Shown: positions 48,120 through 56,253 of the stretch, in pieces | Layout: every line of letters begins with the position of its first letter | Position numbering within the stretch: the first letter of the stretch is position 1 | Source of the DNA: Puteibacter caeruleilacunae | GTDB taxonomy: Bacteria; Bacteroidota; Bacteroidia; Bacteroidales; Prolixibacteraceae | DNA length: 64,000 bases | Assembly: GCA_005217565.1 (NCBI GenBank) | Contig: SJCO01000003.1 | Span: 248,001-312,000, forward strand | Reading direction: 5' to 3' | The notes under the pieces: generated by a model | What the model was told of the DNA's origin: nothing | The model's database searches: none | What the model saw: only the letters and a program-made list of their open reading frames with translations | Position numbers and translations under genes: made by a program

Positions 48120-48371
48120 TTATACTTCTTCCAATTCAGGATAATAATAAGGCAAACAAACTTCCTCAATATTGCCAACCGCCTCTTTTCCTCTCAATCG
48201 ACGTACATTATGTGCAGATAAGTTTTCAGCAGGAAAACAAAAGCCTGTCAACTCTTTTACAACAGCCACATCCTTACTCAACCATTTATCTTCCTGCTCT
48301 TCTTTCAATATCAATGGCATTCGTGCCTCTTTCAACTTTGGATTATTGTGAATTTTGCTCAAAAGGTGATT
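48120..48371 (-). pseudogene. C-terminal stump of an SRAP (YedK/HMCES-type) gene
   Basis: An open frame of about 80 residues with no ATG start: it begins right after an in-frame TAA at 48372-48374, and only a TTG at 48362 could initiate. The sequence LLSKIHNNPKLKEARMPLIL, then WLSKD, matches the C-terminal part of SRAP-domain proteins, in which an IH...RMPxIL motif carries the catalytic His. SRAP proteins crosslink to abasic sites in single-stranded DNA through Cys2. The N-terminal two thirds, including that Cys, are absent. The upstream break falls within a few bases of the terminator of the locus 5 operon, which suggests that a rearrangement brought in the PUL and cut the gene. Confidence 0.78.
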
Positions 48372-48376
48372 TTAAA

Positions 48377-48413
48377 TAAAAAAGCCTGATGCTACACAAA
48401 TGCAGCATCAGGC
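48377..48413 (-). terminator. Terminator closing the locus 5 operon
   Basis: On the minus strand GCCTGATGCT-gCA (48401-48413) pairs with TG-tAGCATCAGGC (48384-48396) around a TTTG loop, followed by TTTTTT. It lies 53 bases past the susD stop and directly beside the SRAP remnant. Confidence 0.9.
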
Positions 48414-48465
48414 ATATAAACCAAACTTTTATATAACGAAGAAAATCGTTACACCTTCACTTTTT

Positions 48466-50442
48466 TTACTCTTCTGTTGCATCAATCATTGGATCGGTAT
48501 TTGGAACACCGGCAGGTTGAACCTTATGAATCATCAAAGGAACATTACGATCATCTCCCAAATATCCAGGAGTTTGATTTAACACCGCGCCAACATTAGC
48601 GACAATAATTGGCTCATAAATAGGCCAGAAAATATGATGCGGACTAATGGTAAACTGCTGTCCGTTAATGTTAGTAATACCATCCTTGAAGAAAATATTT
48701 TTCTCCTTCACACGATCATACCAGAAACTATCCTCTGATAAGCGCTCCATCGAATAGGTTTTACCATTGTAAGCACTCTTACCACTTGATGCAAAAATGA
48801 TTGATATACGTGTCAACTCTGAACTACGGAATTCTTCACCATAAAGCTCACGCGCACGCTCGTCCAATACTGCTCCAATACCTGCATTCTGAACATCAGC
48901 TGCCGTATAGCGATATATTGCATTGGCACGATCACGAATAACATTTATATCATCGGCAGCCCCCTGATAATCCCCTTGCCAGAAACGAGCTTCGGCTCTC
49001 AATAAATATACCTCAGCCAAGCGATATAAATAAAGGTTAGCATGACCTCCATATTGCTTATTAGGACTAGCTTCATCATATGCCCAAAACTTATAAATAG
49101 GATATCCATACCAGTTACGCAACGTATCTTTACACAGCAATACACCATCATCATTAAACAAGCGTACTGATTCTCCTGTCCAATCTCCAGCAGCAGAATT
49201 ATCATATACTACATCTGACATTTGAAACCAGTTTCCTGGCTTATGTCTGTAATCCTGCCAATCTTTTGCTGCCGATGGATCATTAGGATTAGTAGTCCAG
49301 ATGTCATATTGAGAATAGTTGGTAGGACGCATTTGTCCTTGTCCTCTTCCCCATTTTTGCATCTGCTCTCCTTTTCCGTTCTTATCGTTTATACCATTGT
49401 TTAGGTCGGGAGTTTTAATGCGACCAACAGATGAACCATTACCAAAGTTTGGACCGTAGGTACGCATCGACTCTGCTTTTCCCACCGATGCATCCAGATT
49501 ATAGGCATTAACAAACACCAGGATAGCTTCAGAATTTCTCAAACGATTTCCCTGCCAGTCGTCATGCAACACATTGATTGCATCAGAAGGAATATCGATG
49601 CTTCTACCATCGAATACGTTTCCATTATACTCTGCAGCACCAATCTTTGTAAACTCTGTGGTAACATCAGCATCAGTTACCAGCTCATGTACTCCGCTAT
49701 TGATAATTGCATTACACTCTTGCTCTGCCTTGTCATATTGATTGGTTAGAAGATAGTATTTACTTAAAAGTAACCGCACTGCCGAATTTCCAATACGTCC
49801 CTTAGGTACGTCATTTGCTGGTTTTACATATTCTCGTGCCCACTCTAAATCAGTGATCATCTGTTGCCAGATTTCCTGCATACGGAATGTCCTGAAATCT
49901 TGCTTAGCTGAAGAAATTACATTTAGTGTAAATGCAGTATTTCCAAACTGCATAGTCTGCAAATAATAAAAATATGCACGAATAAAGTAAGCACTTCCTA
50001 ATACGTGATTGCGCTCAACATCGGTTGTCCACTCAGGATTATCAATATAATCAATTACAGTATTGGCATTCTTCAGATGCTTAAAACACTCTTCATAAAA
50101 CCATTTACTTTTAACACCTTCGCGGTTATTACCGTTGGTAGGGATTGCATTCTTATTACAATCCTGCCACAAGTATGCTTTATCAGTGTTACCTGCAACA
50201 GCTACATCCGACAACATATTATCAAAAGATATTCCGTTATCATCCTGATTCACCATATTCATTATTGCCTTCAAAGCTGCATCCAAAGGAGTCATTAAAC
50301 CTTGAGCATCCACATAGGTATTTTCAGGACTTAAAGTTGATAAAGGCTTTTCATCCAGGAAATCATCTCCACATGAAAAGTTTAGCATGGCCATCAGTGC
50401 CAGTAAAATTCCTGATTTTATTTTTGTTTTTATATTTCTCAT
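48466..50442 (-). CDS. SusD/RagB-family glycan-binding lipoprotein (locus 5)
   Basis: A 658-residue lipoprotein (lipobox NFSC, Cys24) opening GDDFLDEKPLSTLSPENTYV. Family features include YFIRAYFYYLQTMQFGNTAF, LYLYRLAEVYLLRAEARFW, INVIRDRANAI, LDERARELYGEEFRSSELTR and a C-terminal half with LNQTPGYLGDDRNVPLMIHK. It is the longest SusD in the window. It lies 33 bases after susC. No enzyme follows before the terminator; the divergent GH20 on the far side of the sigma gene is the nearest candidate. Confidence 0.95.
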   Translation of the reverse strand: MRNIKTKIKSGILLALMAMLNFSCGDDFLDEKPLSTLSPENTYVDAQGLMTPLDAALKAIMNMVNQDDNGISFDNMLSDVAVAGNTDKAYLWQDCNKNAIPTNGNNREGVKSKWFYEECFKHLKNANTVIDYIDNPEWTTDVERNHVLGSAYFIRAYFYYLQTMQFGNTAFTLNVISSAKQDFRTFRMQEIWQQMITDLEWAREYVKPANDVPKGRIGNSAVRLLLSKYYLLTNQYDKAEQECNAIINSGVHELVTDADVTTEFTKIGAAEYNGNVFDGRSIDIPSDAINVLHDDWQGNRLRNSEAILVFVNAYNLDASVGKAESMRTYGPNFGNGSSVGRIKTPDLNNGINDKNGKGEQMQKWGRGQGQMRPTNYSQYDIWTTNPNDPSAAKDWQDYRHKPGNWFQMSDVVYDNSAAGDWTGESVRLFNDDGVLLCKDTLRNWYGYPIYKFWAYDEASPNKQYGGHANLYLYRLAEVYLLRAEARFWQGDYQGAADDINVIRDRANAIYRYTAADVQNAGIGAVLDERARELYGEEFRSSELTRISIIFASSGKSAYNGKTYSMERLSEDSFWYDRVKEKNIFFKDGITNINGQQFTISPHHIFWPIYEPIIVANVGAVLNQTPGYLGDDRNVPLMIHKVQPAGVPNTDPMIDATEE

Positions 50443-50475
50443 TTTCGAAAGTTTCTAAGATTCAACAATTATTGA

Positions 50476-53400
50476 TTAGAAAGAGAAATCCACACTCAAT
50501 GAATAAATTCTTGGCATAGTCTTACTCGATTCAGGATCACCATATTTCCAATCAGGTGCCCATACAGCTACATTATCAACATTAAATGCAACTCTTGCAG
50601 TATTCAATTTCACTGCCTGAAGCAAATGCTTAGGAAGATTATATCCTAGCGACAAACTCTGAATTCTCAGGTAAGACTTATTTAAGTATACACTGTAACT
50701 TACGGGTGCATCTGAATTGATTCTTGCGAAATCATCCGTCTGGTTATCAGGTGTCCAGTAAGGCAAGTCATACCAATTTTGATTCTTGATATAATCTTCG
50801 CTATTATTTTTTGCATCGTTAAACGATCCTTTGTATCCTAACTTACCAATGATAACTAAACCAAAATCGAAATTCTTGTAGTTAATGTTATTGGTCATAG
50901 AAACATTCCACTTCGGTGTAGTAGTTCCCAGGAACTGCTTATCATCGTTATTTAACTCTCCATCGTCATTCACATCTTCCAAACGGAAATCGCCAGGTTT
51001 TTGTCCGTAAACAGCGGCTTCCTCTTCTTCTCCAAGCTTCCATGTACCTAAAATTTTATAATTCCAGATAGTTGATTTATCCTTCCCGATAAACCATCCG
51101 TTACTGGTATCATCTGGTTCATACATCACAGGATCTCCGTTTTTGTCAAGAAGAACCTGTCCATCAGCATCACGTTTTTCAACCAACTCGCCTGCCAATG
51201 ACACAATCTTATTCTTATTGTATGCCGCATTAAAACTTGTAGTCCATTTGAAATCACCTCGATCAATATTATTCGATCTCAATGTTAGTTCCACTCCTCT
51301 ATTCTCAACACTACCAACATTTGTTGTAATCGAACTAAAACCCGTTAATATTGGAAGTTTTTTTGCTAAAAGAAGATCAGATGTTTCGGTATAATATCCA
51401 TCGATAGATCCTTTGATACGACTATCAAGTACTGAGAAGTCAAATCCAAGGTTCCATGCTTCAGCTTTTTCCCATGCAAGACTGGCATTCGACATGCGAT
51501 CAACGTACATATAAGGAACAGTATACATCTCGCCATTCCATTTTGCATTAAGGTATTTCTTGTCGGCAAGTTTTGCAAATGACTGGTAGCGATCGATACC
51601 ACTACTGTTACCGTTGATACCCCATGAAGCACGCATTTTCAAATAGCTTAACCAACTAATTTTATTCTTCATGAATTCCTCTTCTGACATGGTCCAACCA
51701 GCAGATAGTGAAGGGAAGTTAGCATGTTTATTTTCCGAACCAAACTTAGAAGATCCATCGCGACGGAAAGATGCCGAGAAGTTATATTTCAAACCATAAG
51801 AATAGTTTAAACGTCCCATCAACGCAGTACCGGTTGTTGCTACATCATCTGAATCTAATTCTGGATTTGTACCAAATGAAGTATTGTGATAGCCCAGCGC
51901 CGCCGTTGGAATCATATCTGATGTTTTTGAATAAGTCTTCCATCGCTTATATTTTTCAGCATTCCACAGCGCAGTTACATCAAAACGATGATCACCAAAC
52001 GACTTGTTCCAATTTATGATATTATCACTCTGCCACTCATAAACCTGCTCATGATCGCGTGTAGCTGTTCCTCCTGAATTTGCCCAGTTTGGATGCTCTG
52101 GCGATTTAAATGAGAACCAACGCTTAAATTCTAAACGCTGAGTAAAGTTTGATGTAAATGTAATTCCAAATGGCAATTTTACCTTCACATAAGTGGTAGG
52201 GAAGAATTTATAATAATCTGTTTTCTTCTCGGTATACAATGGAGATACAAAAGGATTATCAAGGTTAGATCCCGACTGTGTCAACTCATACTCACCATTC
52301 TCATCAAATGGAGTATCTAAAGCTGAAAAACGGTTATAGCGACTATTACTTATAGGTTCACCACTATCATCCTGATACACAAACTGAGTATTCATACCAA
52401 TATTCAGAAAATTAGCCAATGATGCATCTAAGTTGATACGAGAACTAATATTAGTAAATTCATCACCTACAGTCACTGATTCATTCTTTTTGTATCCTAA
52501 TGACCAATAATAGGTAACAGTCTCATTTTTTCCTGATACACTAACATCATACGACTGACGTTTCCCTGTTTGGAACAACCAATCTTGCCAATCATAATAG
52601 CGACCATTTTTGTAATTATCAATCTCCTTATCGCTGTAACCAAGACGTGAAAGCCAAGTATAAACCAAATCATCACCTTCGGCTCCATCAAGCCAGGTAT
52701 TTAAGTCCTCTTCAGACAAATTACGAGGATCGGAATATGGATTAAAAGCCTCTGTTCCATCGTAATCTCCATCCAATGCCACCAATACATCTTCTTTCCA
52801 CTTTAGTGCTTCCTCTGCACCATATGATTTCATACGGCGACTTTCGGTAACCAAACTGTATTTCGCTTTTGCACGAATTGTTGCTTTCCCCTGCTTTCCT
52901 TTTTTGGTAGTAAACACTACAACTCCGTTCGTCGCACGAGAACCATAAATAGCAGCAGAACTAGCATCTTTCAATACATCAACCGTTTCAATATCGTTTA
53001 CATTGATATCGGAAAGACTACCATTAAAAATTACACCATCAATTACAATCAACGGACTATTTCCGGCACTTAGTGAATTATCTCCACGAATTTCGAACGA
53101 TGGAGTCGCTTTTGCATTGGTAGCATAATTTACACTTACCCCCGGAACAGCAGCACGAATTAAATCTCCTGCACTCTCAGGTTTAAACATATTCAACTCT
53201 TCAGCCTTAACACTTACAACAGCTCCGGTAAGGTCACTCTTCTTTGCAACACCATAACCAATAGCAACAACCTCTTCGAGACCAATTGCATCCTCCGCCA
53301 TCTTCACATTAATTGATGGTTGACCTGCAATTGAAATCTCCTGTGTTTTCATTCCCACAAAAGAGAACACCAATACTGTTGCATTCTCAGGTAAATCAAG

Positions 53401-53898
53401 TTTATAGTTTCCATCAAAATCTGTCGTTACACCGATCGTTGTACCTTTCACGACTACGGACACTCCAGGAAGAGGTTCTCCCTTATCATCGGTAACGCTA
53501 CCGGAAACAACTGAAACTTGTTGACTTTTCACTTTACCAGGAGATAAAACTACCTGATTTTCCAAAACATGATATTTAACTCCTGTCCCTTTAAACAAAG
53601 CAACAAGAATTTTTTCAATAGAAGCATTTTTCATATTAAGATCGACGTTACGATTCACGTCAATCAGATCCTTATTGTATAGGAATGCATATTCACTTTT
53701 CTTTTCAATCTCCAAAAGCACCTTCTCAACAGATGATCCTCTCAGATTTAAAGAAAGCTTCTGTTCCTGGGTAAAAGCCGACTTAGCCATTACCTGAACA
53801 ACACAAAATAAAACGATAAATAGCGTTAATCTCATAGCAATAAAAAGCTTGCGCAACGATTCCCTTAAAGGAGAACCATCCCATTCATTTTTTTTCAT
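50476..53898 (-). CDS. SusC/RagA TonB-dependent transporter with STN domain (locus 5)
   Basis: Starting from ATG at 53898 the protein has 1140 residues. The frame is open further to a TTG at 53910, but ATG at 53898 is preceded by CAAATTT exactly as in the other susC genes, so it is preferred. A signal region (about 1-43) is followed by an STN domain (about 46-117), a carboxypeptidase-regulatory-like domain (about 131-204, GEPLPGVSVVVKGTTIG then SFVGMK), EEVVAIGYG, a plug (about 212-335, IYGSRATNGVVVFTTKKG) and a barrel ending SLSVDFSF. The carboxypeptidase-like domain closely resembles that of locus 1. It imports glycan and signals to FecR encoded 130 bases upstream. Confidence 0.95.
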   Translation of the reverse strand: MKKNEWDGSPLRESLRKLFIAMRLTLFIVLFCVVQVMAKSAFTQEQKLSLNLRGSSVEKVLLEIEKKSEYAFLYNKDLIDVNRNVDLNMKNASIEKILVALFKGTGVKYHVLENQVVLSPGKVKSQQVSVVSGSVTDDKGEPLPGVSVVVKGTTIGVTTDFDGNYKLDLPENATVLVFSFVGMKTQEISIAGQPSINVKMAEDAIGLEEVVAIGYGVAKKSDLTGAVVSVKAEELNMFKPESAGDLIRAAVPGVSVNYATNAKATPSFEIRGDNSLSAGNSPLIVIDGVIFNGSLSDINVNDIETVDVLKDASSAAIYGSRATNGVVVFTTKKGKQGKATIRAKAKYSLVTESRRMKSYGAEEALKWKEDVLVALDGDYDGTEAFNPYSDPRNLSEEDLNTWLDGAEGDDLVYTWLSRLGYSDKEIDNYKNGRYYDWQDWLFQTGKRQSYDVSVSGKNETVTYYWSLGYKKNESVTVGDEFTNISSRINLDASLANFLNIGMNTQFVYQDDSGEPISNSRYNRFSALDTPFDENGEYELTQSGSNLDNPFVSPLYTEKKTDYYKFFPTTYVKVKLPFGITFTSNFTQRLEFKRWFSFKSPEHPNWANSGGTATRDHEQVYEWQSDNIINWNKSFGDHRFDVTALWNAEKYKRWKTYSKTSDMIPTAALGYHNTSFGTNPELDSDDVATTGTALMGRLNYSYGLKYNFSASFRRDGSSKFGSENKHANFPSLSAGWTMSEEEFMKNKISWLSYLKMRASWGINGNSSGIDRYQSFAKLADKKYLNAKWNGEMYTVPYMYVDRMSNASLAWEKAEAWNLGFDFSVLDSRIKGSIDGYYTETSDLLLAKKLPILTGFSSITTNVGSVENRGVELTLRSNNIDRGDFKWTTSFNAAYNKNKIVSLAGELVEKRDADGQVLLDKNGDPVMYEPDDTSNGWFIGKDKSTIWNYKILGTWKLGEEEEAAVYGQKPGDFRLEDVNDDGELNNDDKQFLGTTTPKWNVSMTNNINYKNFDFGLVIIGKLGYKGSFNDAKNNSEDYIKNQNWYDLPYWTPDNQTDDFARINSDAPVSYSVYLNKSYLRIQSLSLGYNLPKHLLQAVKLNTARVAFNVDNVAVWAPDWKYGDPESSKTMPRIYSLSVDFSF

Positions 53899-53911
53899 AA
53901 ATTTGTACAAT

Positions 53912-53985
53912 TAATTACATGATTAATTAAATAAACACTGTTGTTTGATGGCGAATTGTGTAGCAGCACTCTTCGCCATTTTTGC
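53912..53985 (+). ncRNA. Candidate DonS-type antisense RNA in fecR-susC gap (locus 5)
   Basis: The plus strand has a TAAATTTG box at 53898-53905 on the susC start. Hairpin 1 is TTAATTA-CATGAT-TAATTAA, a perfect 7-bp stem (53910-53929). The terminal hairpin is ATGGCGAA-tt-GTG-TAGCAG-CAC-tc-TTCGCCAT (53948-53979) with a T-rich tail. The predicted RNA is about 75 nt and antisense to the susC leader. Both hairpins have six-base loops but, unlike loci 2 and 3, the loops differ. The 5' end is estimated from the -7 box. Confidence 0.5.
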
Positions 53986-54028
53986 TTTTGTTACATAGGC
54001 TGTTCAATATTGTTTATAACTTGACTCT

Positions 54029-55090
54029 CTATTTCTTATATATTCTGACTTTTCCTTTGGAGAATACTCCATCTTCAGATAAGCGCGTTCTTTCTATTTC
54101 ATAACGTATCGGCCCCGAAAGCGATAACATATGAAGTAACTGCTCTAATCCAACATCGTTAATCTTTGCATTATAGATATAGTTCGATAATTCTTTATCT
54201 TCAAGCACAAATTCGTAGTTATACCTATACTCCAGTGTATTCAGTATTTGTGACAATGTCCGATTTCGAAAAACATAACGTCCCTCGAGCCAGCATGTAA
54301 ACTCATCTAACTGGGCTTTGTAAATCTTGACTCGTTTTATTTGTTGATCATACATCGCTACCTGTCCTGGCTTTACGAAATACTCTTGATCCTCAGTTAA
54401 AAGAGATACTTTCCCTTCAACCAATGCCACCGATACCTTATCTTGATTATAGGCATTAATGTTAAACTCTGTTCCATACACTTTCACGGCAGCTCCGGGA
54501 TTCTGAACGATAAAAGGTTTCATTCCTTTGGTGATATCAAAATAGCACTCACCTTTCATTGACACAATTCTTTCTTCTCCAAACAATTGTGGGTAAGTTA
54601 TTGATGAGCCTGAATTCAACCATACTTTTGAACCATCAGGGAGATCTACTGAAACTTTTGAACCTAATGGAGCCTGAACGGTATGTTTAACCTGTTGCTG
54701 ACTATATGCTAATTGATCAAATTGACCTTTAATTTTATCATTTTGATGATTTAAATATGCGATCATCAGTAGCGCAGGAAGTAACAATACTGCTGCACTA
54801 TATCGCAATAAAGGCACAATACGACCAATGGTAAACCTTTTCTTTCTGGCTTCTATTTTTGAAAGTACATGATCCCATTGCTGTTCAATCTCCTCTTCTT
54901 TTAATTGTTCTTCATTGAAACTCATCATTTGAACAGTCTGAATAGCCTCTTTAAAACCATCTTTGCTCTCAGTATTATTTTGCTGCCACTTGTTCCAGTA
55001 ATCATTATGCGCTTGGAAATCACTTTTCACCCATTCTACAAATTGATTATCTTCTATAAGTTGCTGATATGTATTATCATTTTGCTCCAT
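54029..55090 (-). CDS. FecR-family anti-sigma factor (locus 5)
   Basis: A 353-residue regulator starting at MEQNDNTYQQ (ATG at 55090, preceded by an AAAAAGAGA tract). The frame is open 66 bases further upstream, but those residues do not resemble FecR. Cytoplasmic region about 1-95, transmembrane segment about 100-120 (YSAAVLLLPALLMIAYL), FecR domain (about 135-235: LPDGSKVWLNSGSSITYPQL, GECYFDI, GTEFNINAY) and a DUF4974-type C-terminal domain (about 275-350). It is separated from its sigma gene by 369 bases, far more than the 17-88 bases of the other four loci. Confidence 0.93.
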   Translation of the reverse strand: MEQNDNTYQQLIEDNQFVEWVKSDFQAHNDYWNKWQQNNTESKDGFKEAIQTVQMMSFNEEQLKEEEIEQQWDHVLSKIEARKKRFTIGRIVPLLRYSAAVLLLPALLMIAYLNHQNDKIKGQFDQLAYSQQQVKHTVQAPLGSKVSVDLPDGSKVWLNSGSSITYPQLFGEERIVSMKGECYFDITKGMKPFIVQNPGAAVKVYGTEFNINAYNQDKVSVALVEGKVSLLTEDQEYFVKPGQVAMYDQQIKRVKIYKAQLDEFTCWLEGRYVFRNRTLSQILNTLEYRYNYEFVLEDKELSNYIYNAKINDVGLEQLLHMLSLSGPIRYEIERTRLSEDGVFSKGKVRIYKK

Positions 55091-55459
55091 TCTCTTTTTA
55101 TGATTGTTAGATTGATGGATTATTAGATTAATAGCATCAAATAGCCTCATCGCCACAGAACTTTCAATCAGGATTTTCCTCCTTTATTCTAGTTCTCTTT
55201 CCCCTATAGAGTATGAAATGAAAATTTATACTCACTGAAAATGACTTTTTTTGAAAAAAGTTTCATGATCGCTATTGTTACCGTTTGTTGTCAAGCCAAA
55301 CCGGCTTTTCATTTTTGGCTCATAAGAAACAAAAAGGTCAAGACTGCAAAGGACTGTAGCGTTAATCAACGCTTTGTTTTTCCGTAAACGGAATTGCCTT
55401 TACAGCAACATAAAAGCACAACCTGAAACTTTCACCATGAAACCTGGAACCTATTACAG
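55091..55459. other. 369-bp gap between sigma and fecR of locus 5, with plus-strand hairpins
   Basis: No coding frame is supported here. AGCCAAA (55294-55300) and TTTGGCT (55314-55320) form an inverted repeat. AGCGTT-AATC-AACGCT (55358-55373) followed by TTTGTTTTT is a plus-strand intrinsic terminator. It is immediately followed by CCGT-AA-ACGG (382-391 of the 55 kb block, i.e. 55382-55391). The structures point to a plus-strand RNA or to control of read-through between sigma and fecR. No clear promoter was found. Confidence 0.55.
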
Positions 55460-56104
55460 CTACTCCTTTTTGCGGTTAGAATTTAAAACGGTAAACAAGA
55501 AGAACATCAAATCGATATTATCCCAATTAGCATTATCAGTCTTTTTTATGATTGAACGAATCTTTTCAAGGGCTCTGAATAATAGATTTCGGGTAGACTG
55601 AACATTCATCTCCATTATATTAGCGATATCTACTATTTCAATTTCATGGTAAAACCTCAATAAAATCACCTCTCGTTGTCTTGATGAGAGCTTTCTGAAG
55701 CACAAGGATAACTGCTCTGACATTTCAGCATTACTTTCTTTACTGATCAAAAAATCTTCACTCGAAAAATCAAAAACACAATCCTCTGCCACCTCATTTG
55801 ACCACAAGCTGCGTTGTTTCTTCAAATTCTTTAATAATTGTCGACGTAAAGAAACAATCAGATAAGCTTTTATATTTCGAACCTCCTCCTTAAAAGAATT
55901 TTTCTCCGCAATAAAAACAAACAAATCCTGGATTGTATCCTTTACTAGTTCATCTGATGCTCCTAGCTTTAAGCCGTAGTAAAAAAGTTCATTGTAATAA
56001 GTCTTGAACATTTCACTCAGAGACAACATGTCCTTACTTCTTTCATCAAAAAAAGTCATTGCTGCCTTGCTTTTATGTTGAAATTCTGTTCCCCTCATCA
56101 TCAA
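55460..56104 (-). CDS. ECF RNA polymerase sigma factor (locus 5)
   Basis: A 214-residue ECF factor from the ATG at 56104. Region 2: YYNELFYYGLKLGASDELVK, then DTIQDLFVFIAEKN. Region 4: LSSRQREVILLRFYHE, then the helix-turn-helix IVDIANIMEMNVQSTRNLLF. Homology only begins about 30 residues in, and a -7-like box (TAAGTTTG, 56102-56109) overlaps the first ATG, so Met16 (56059) may be the true start. The gene is divergent from a GH20 gene and shares its upstream region of about 150 bases. Confidence 0.92.
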   Translation of the reverse strand: MMMRGTEFQHKSKAAMTFFDERSKDMLSLSEMFKTYYNELFYYGLKLGASDELVKDTIQDLFVFIAEKNSFKEEVRNIKAYLIVSLRRQLLKNLKKQRSLWSNEVAEDCVFDFSSEDFLISKESNAEMSEQLSLCFRKLSSRQREVILLRFYHEIEIVDIANIMEMNVQSTRNLLFRALEKIRSIIKKTDNANWDNIDLMFFLFTVLNSNRKKE

Positions 56105-56165
56105 ACTTATCTCTATGCGCTATTGACAATTTACTCACTTAATTCACAGGGTAATTCACCCTACA

Positions 56166-56197
56166 TTTATTATCGTTGCAAAATTATTATATCTTTG
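56166..56197 (+). promoter_or_regulatory. Promoter of the divergent GH20 gene
   Basis: TTTA (56166-56169), 20 bases, then TATCTTTG (56190-56197): a good Bacteroidota promoter. It lies inside the open frame upstream of the GH20 gene, so translation cannot start at the first in-frame ATG (56176). Transcription should start near 56203. Confidence 0.65.
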
Positions 56198-56214
56198 CCG
56201 TTATCGCCAACGGC
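56197..56214. repeat. Operator-like inverted repeat at the GH20 transcription start
   Basis: GCCGTT-ATCGCC-AACGGC is a perfect 6-bp inverted repeat that overlaps the -7 box end and the predicted transcription start. An overlapping CGCC-AAC-GGCG also occurs (56205-56215). It is GC-rich in an AT-rich leader. It could be a binding site for a regulator or a 5' mRNA hairpin. Confidence 0.5.
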
Positions 56215-56253
56215 GAAATTAAAAAATTAACTAATACACACAATTACATTGGT

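Noticed and set aside
53899-53910. Four-codon extension of the locus 5 SusC (TTG start)
   Set aside because: ATG at 53898 has the CAAATTT context shared by the other susC genes; TTG is unlikely.
55374-55601. 75-residue plus-strand open frame overlapping the end of the locus 5 sigma gene
   Set aside because: It overlaps the conserved region 4 of the sigma gene and begins inside a plus-strand terminator T-run.
56176-56253. N-terminal extension of the divergent GH20 protein
   Set aside because: The first ATG lies upstream of the -7 box, so it would not be transcribed; a proper signal peptide begins at 56254.
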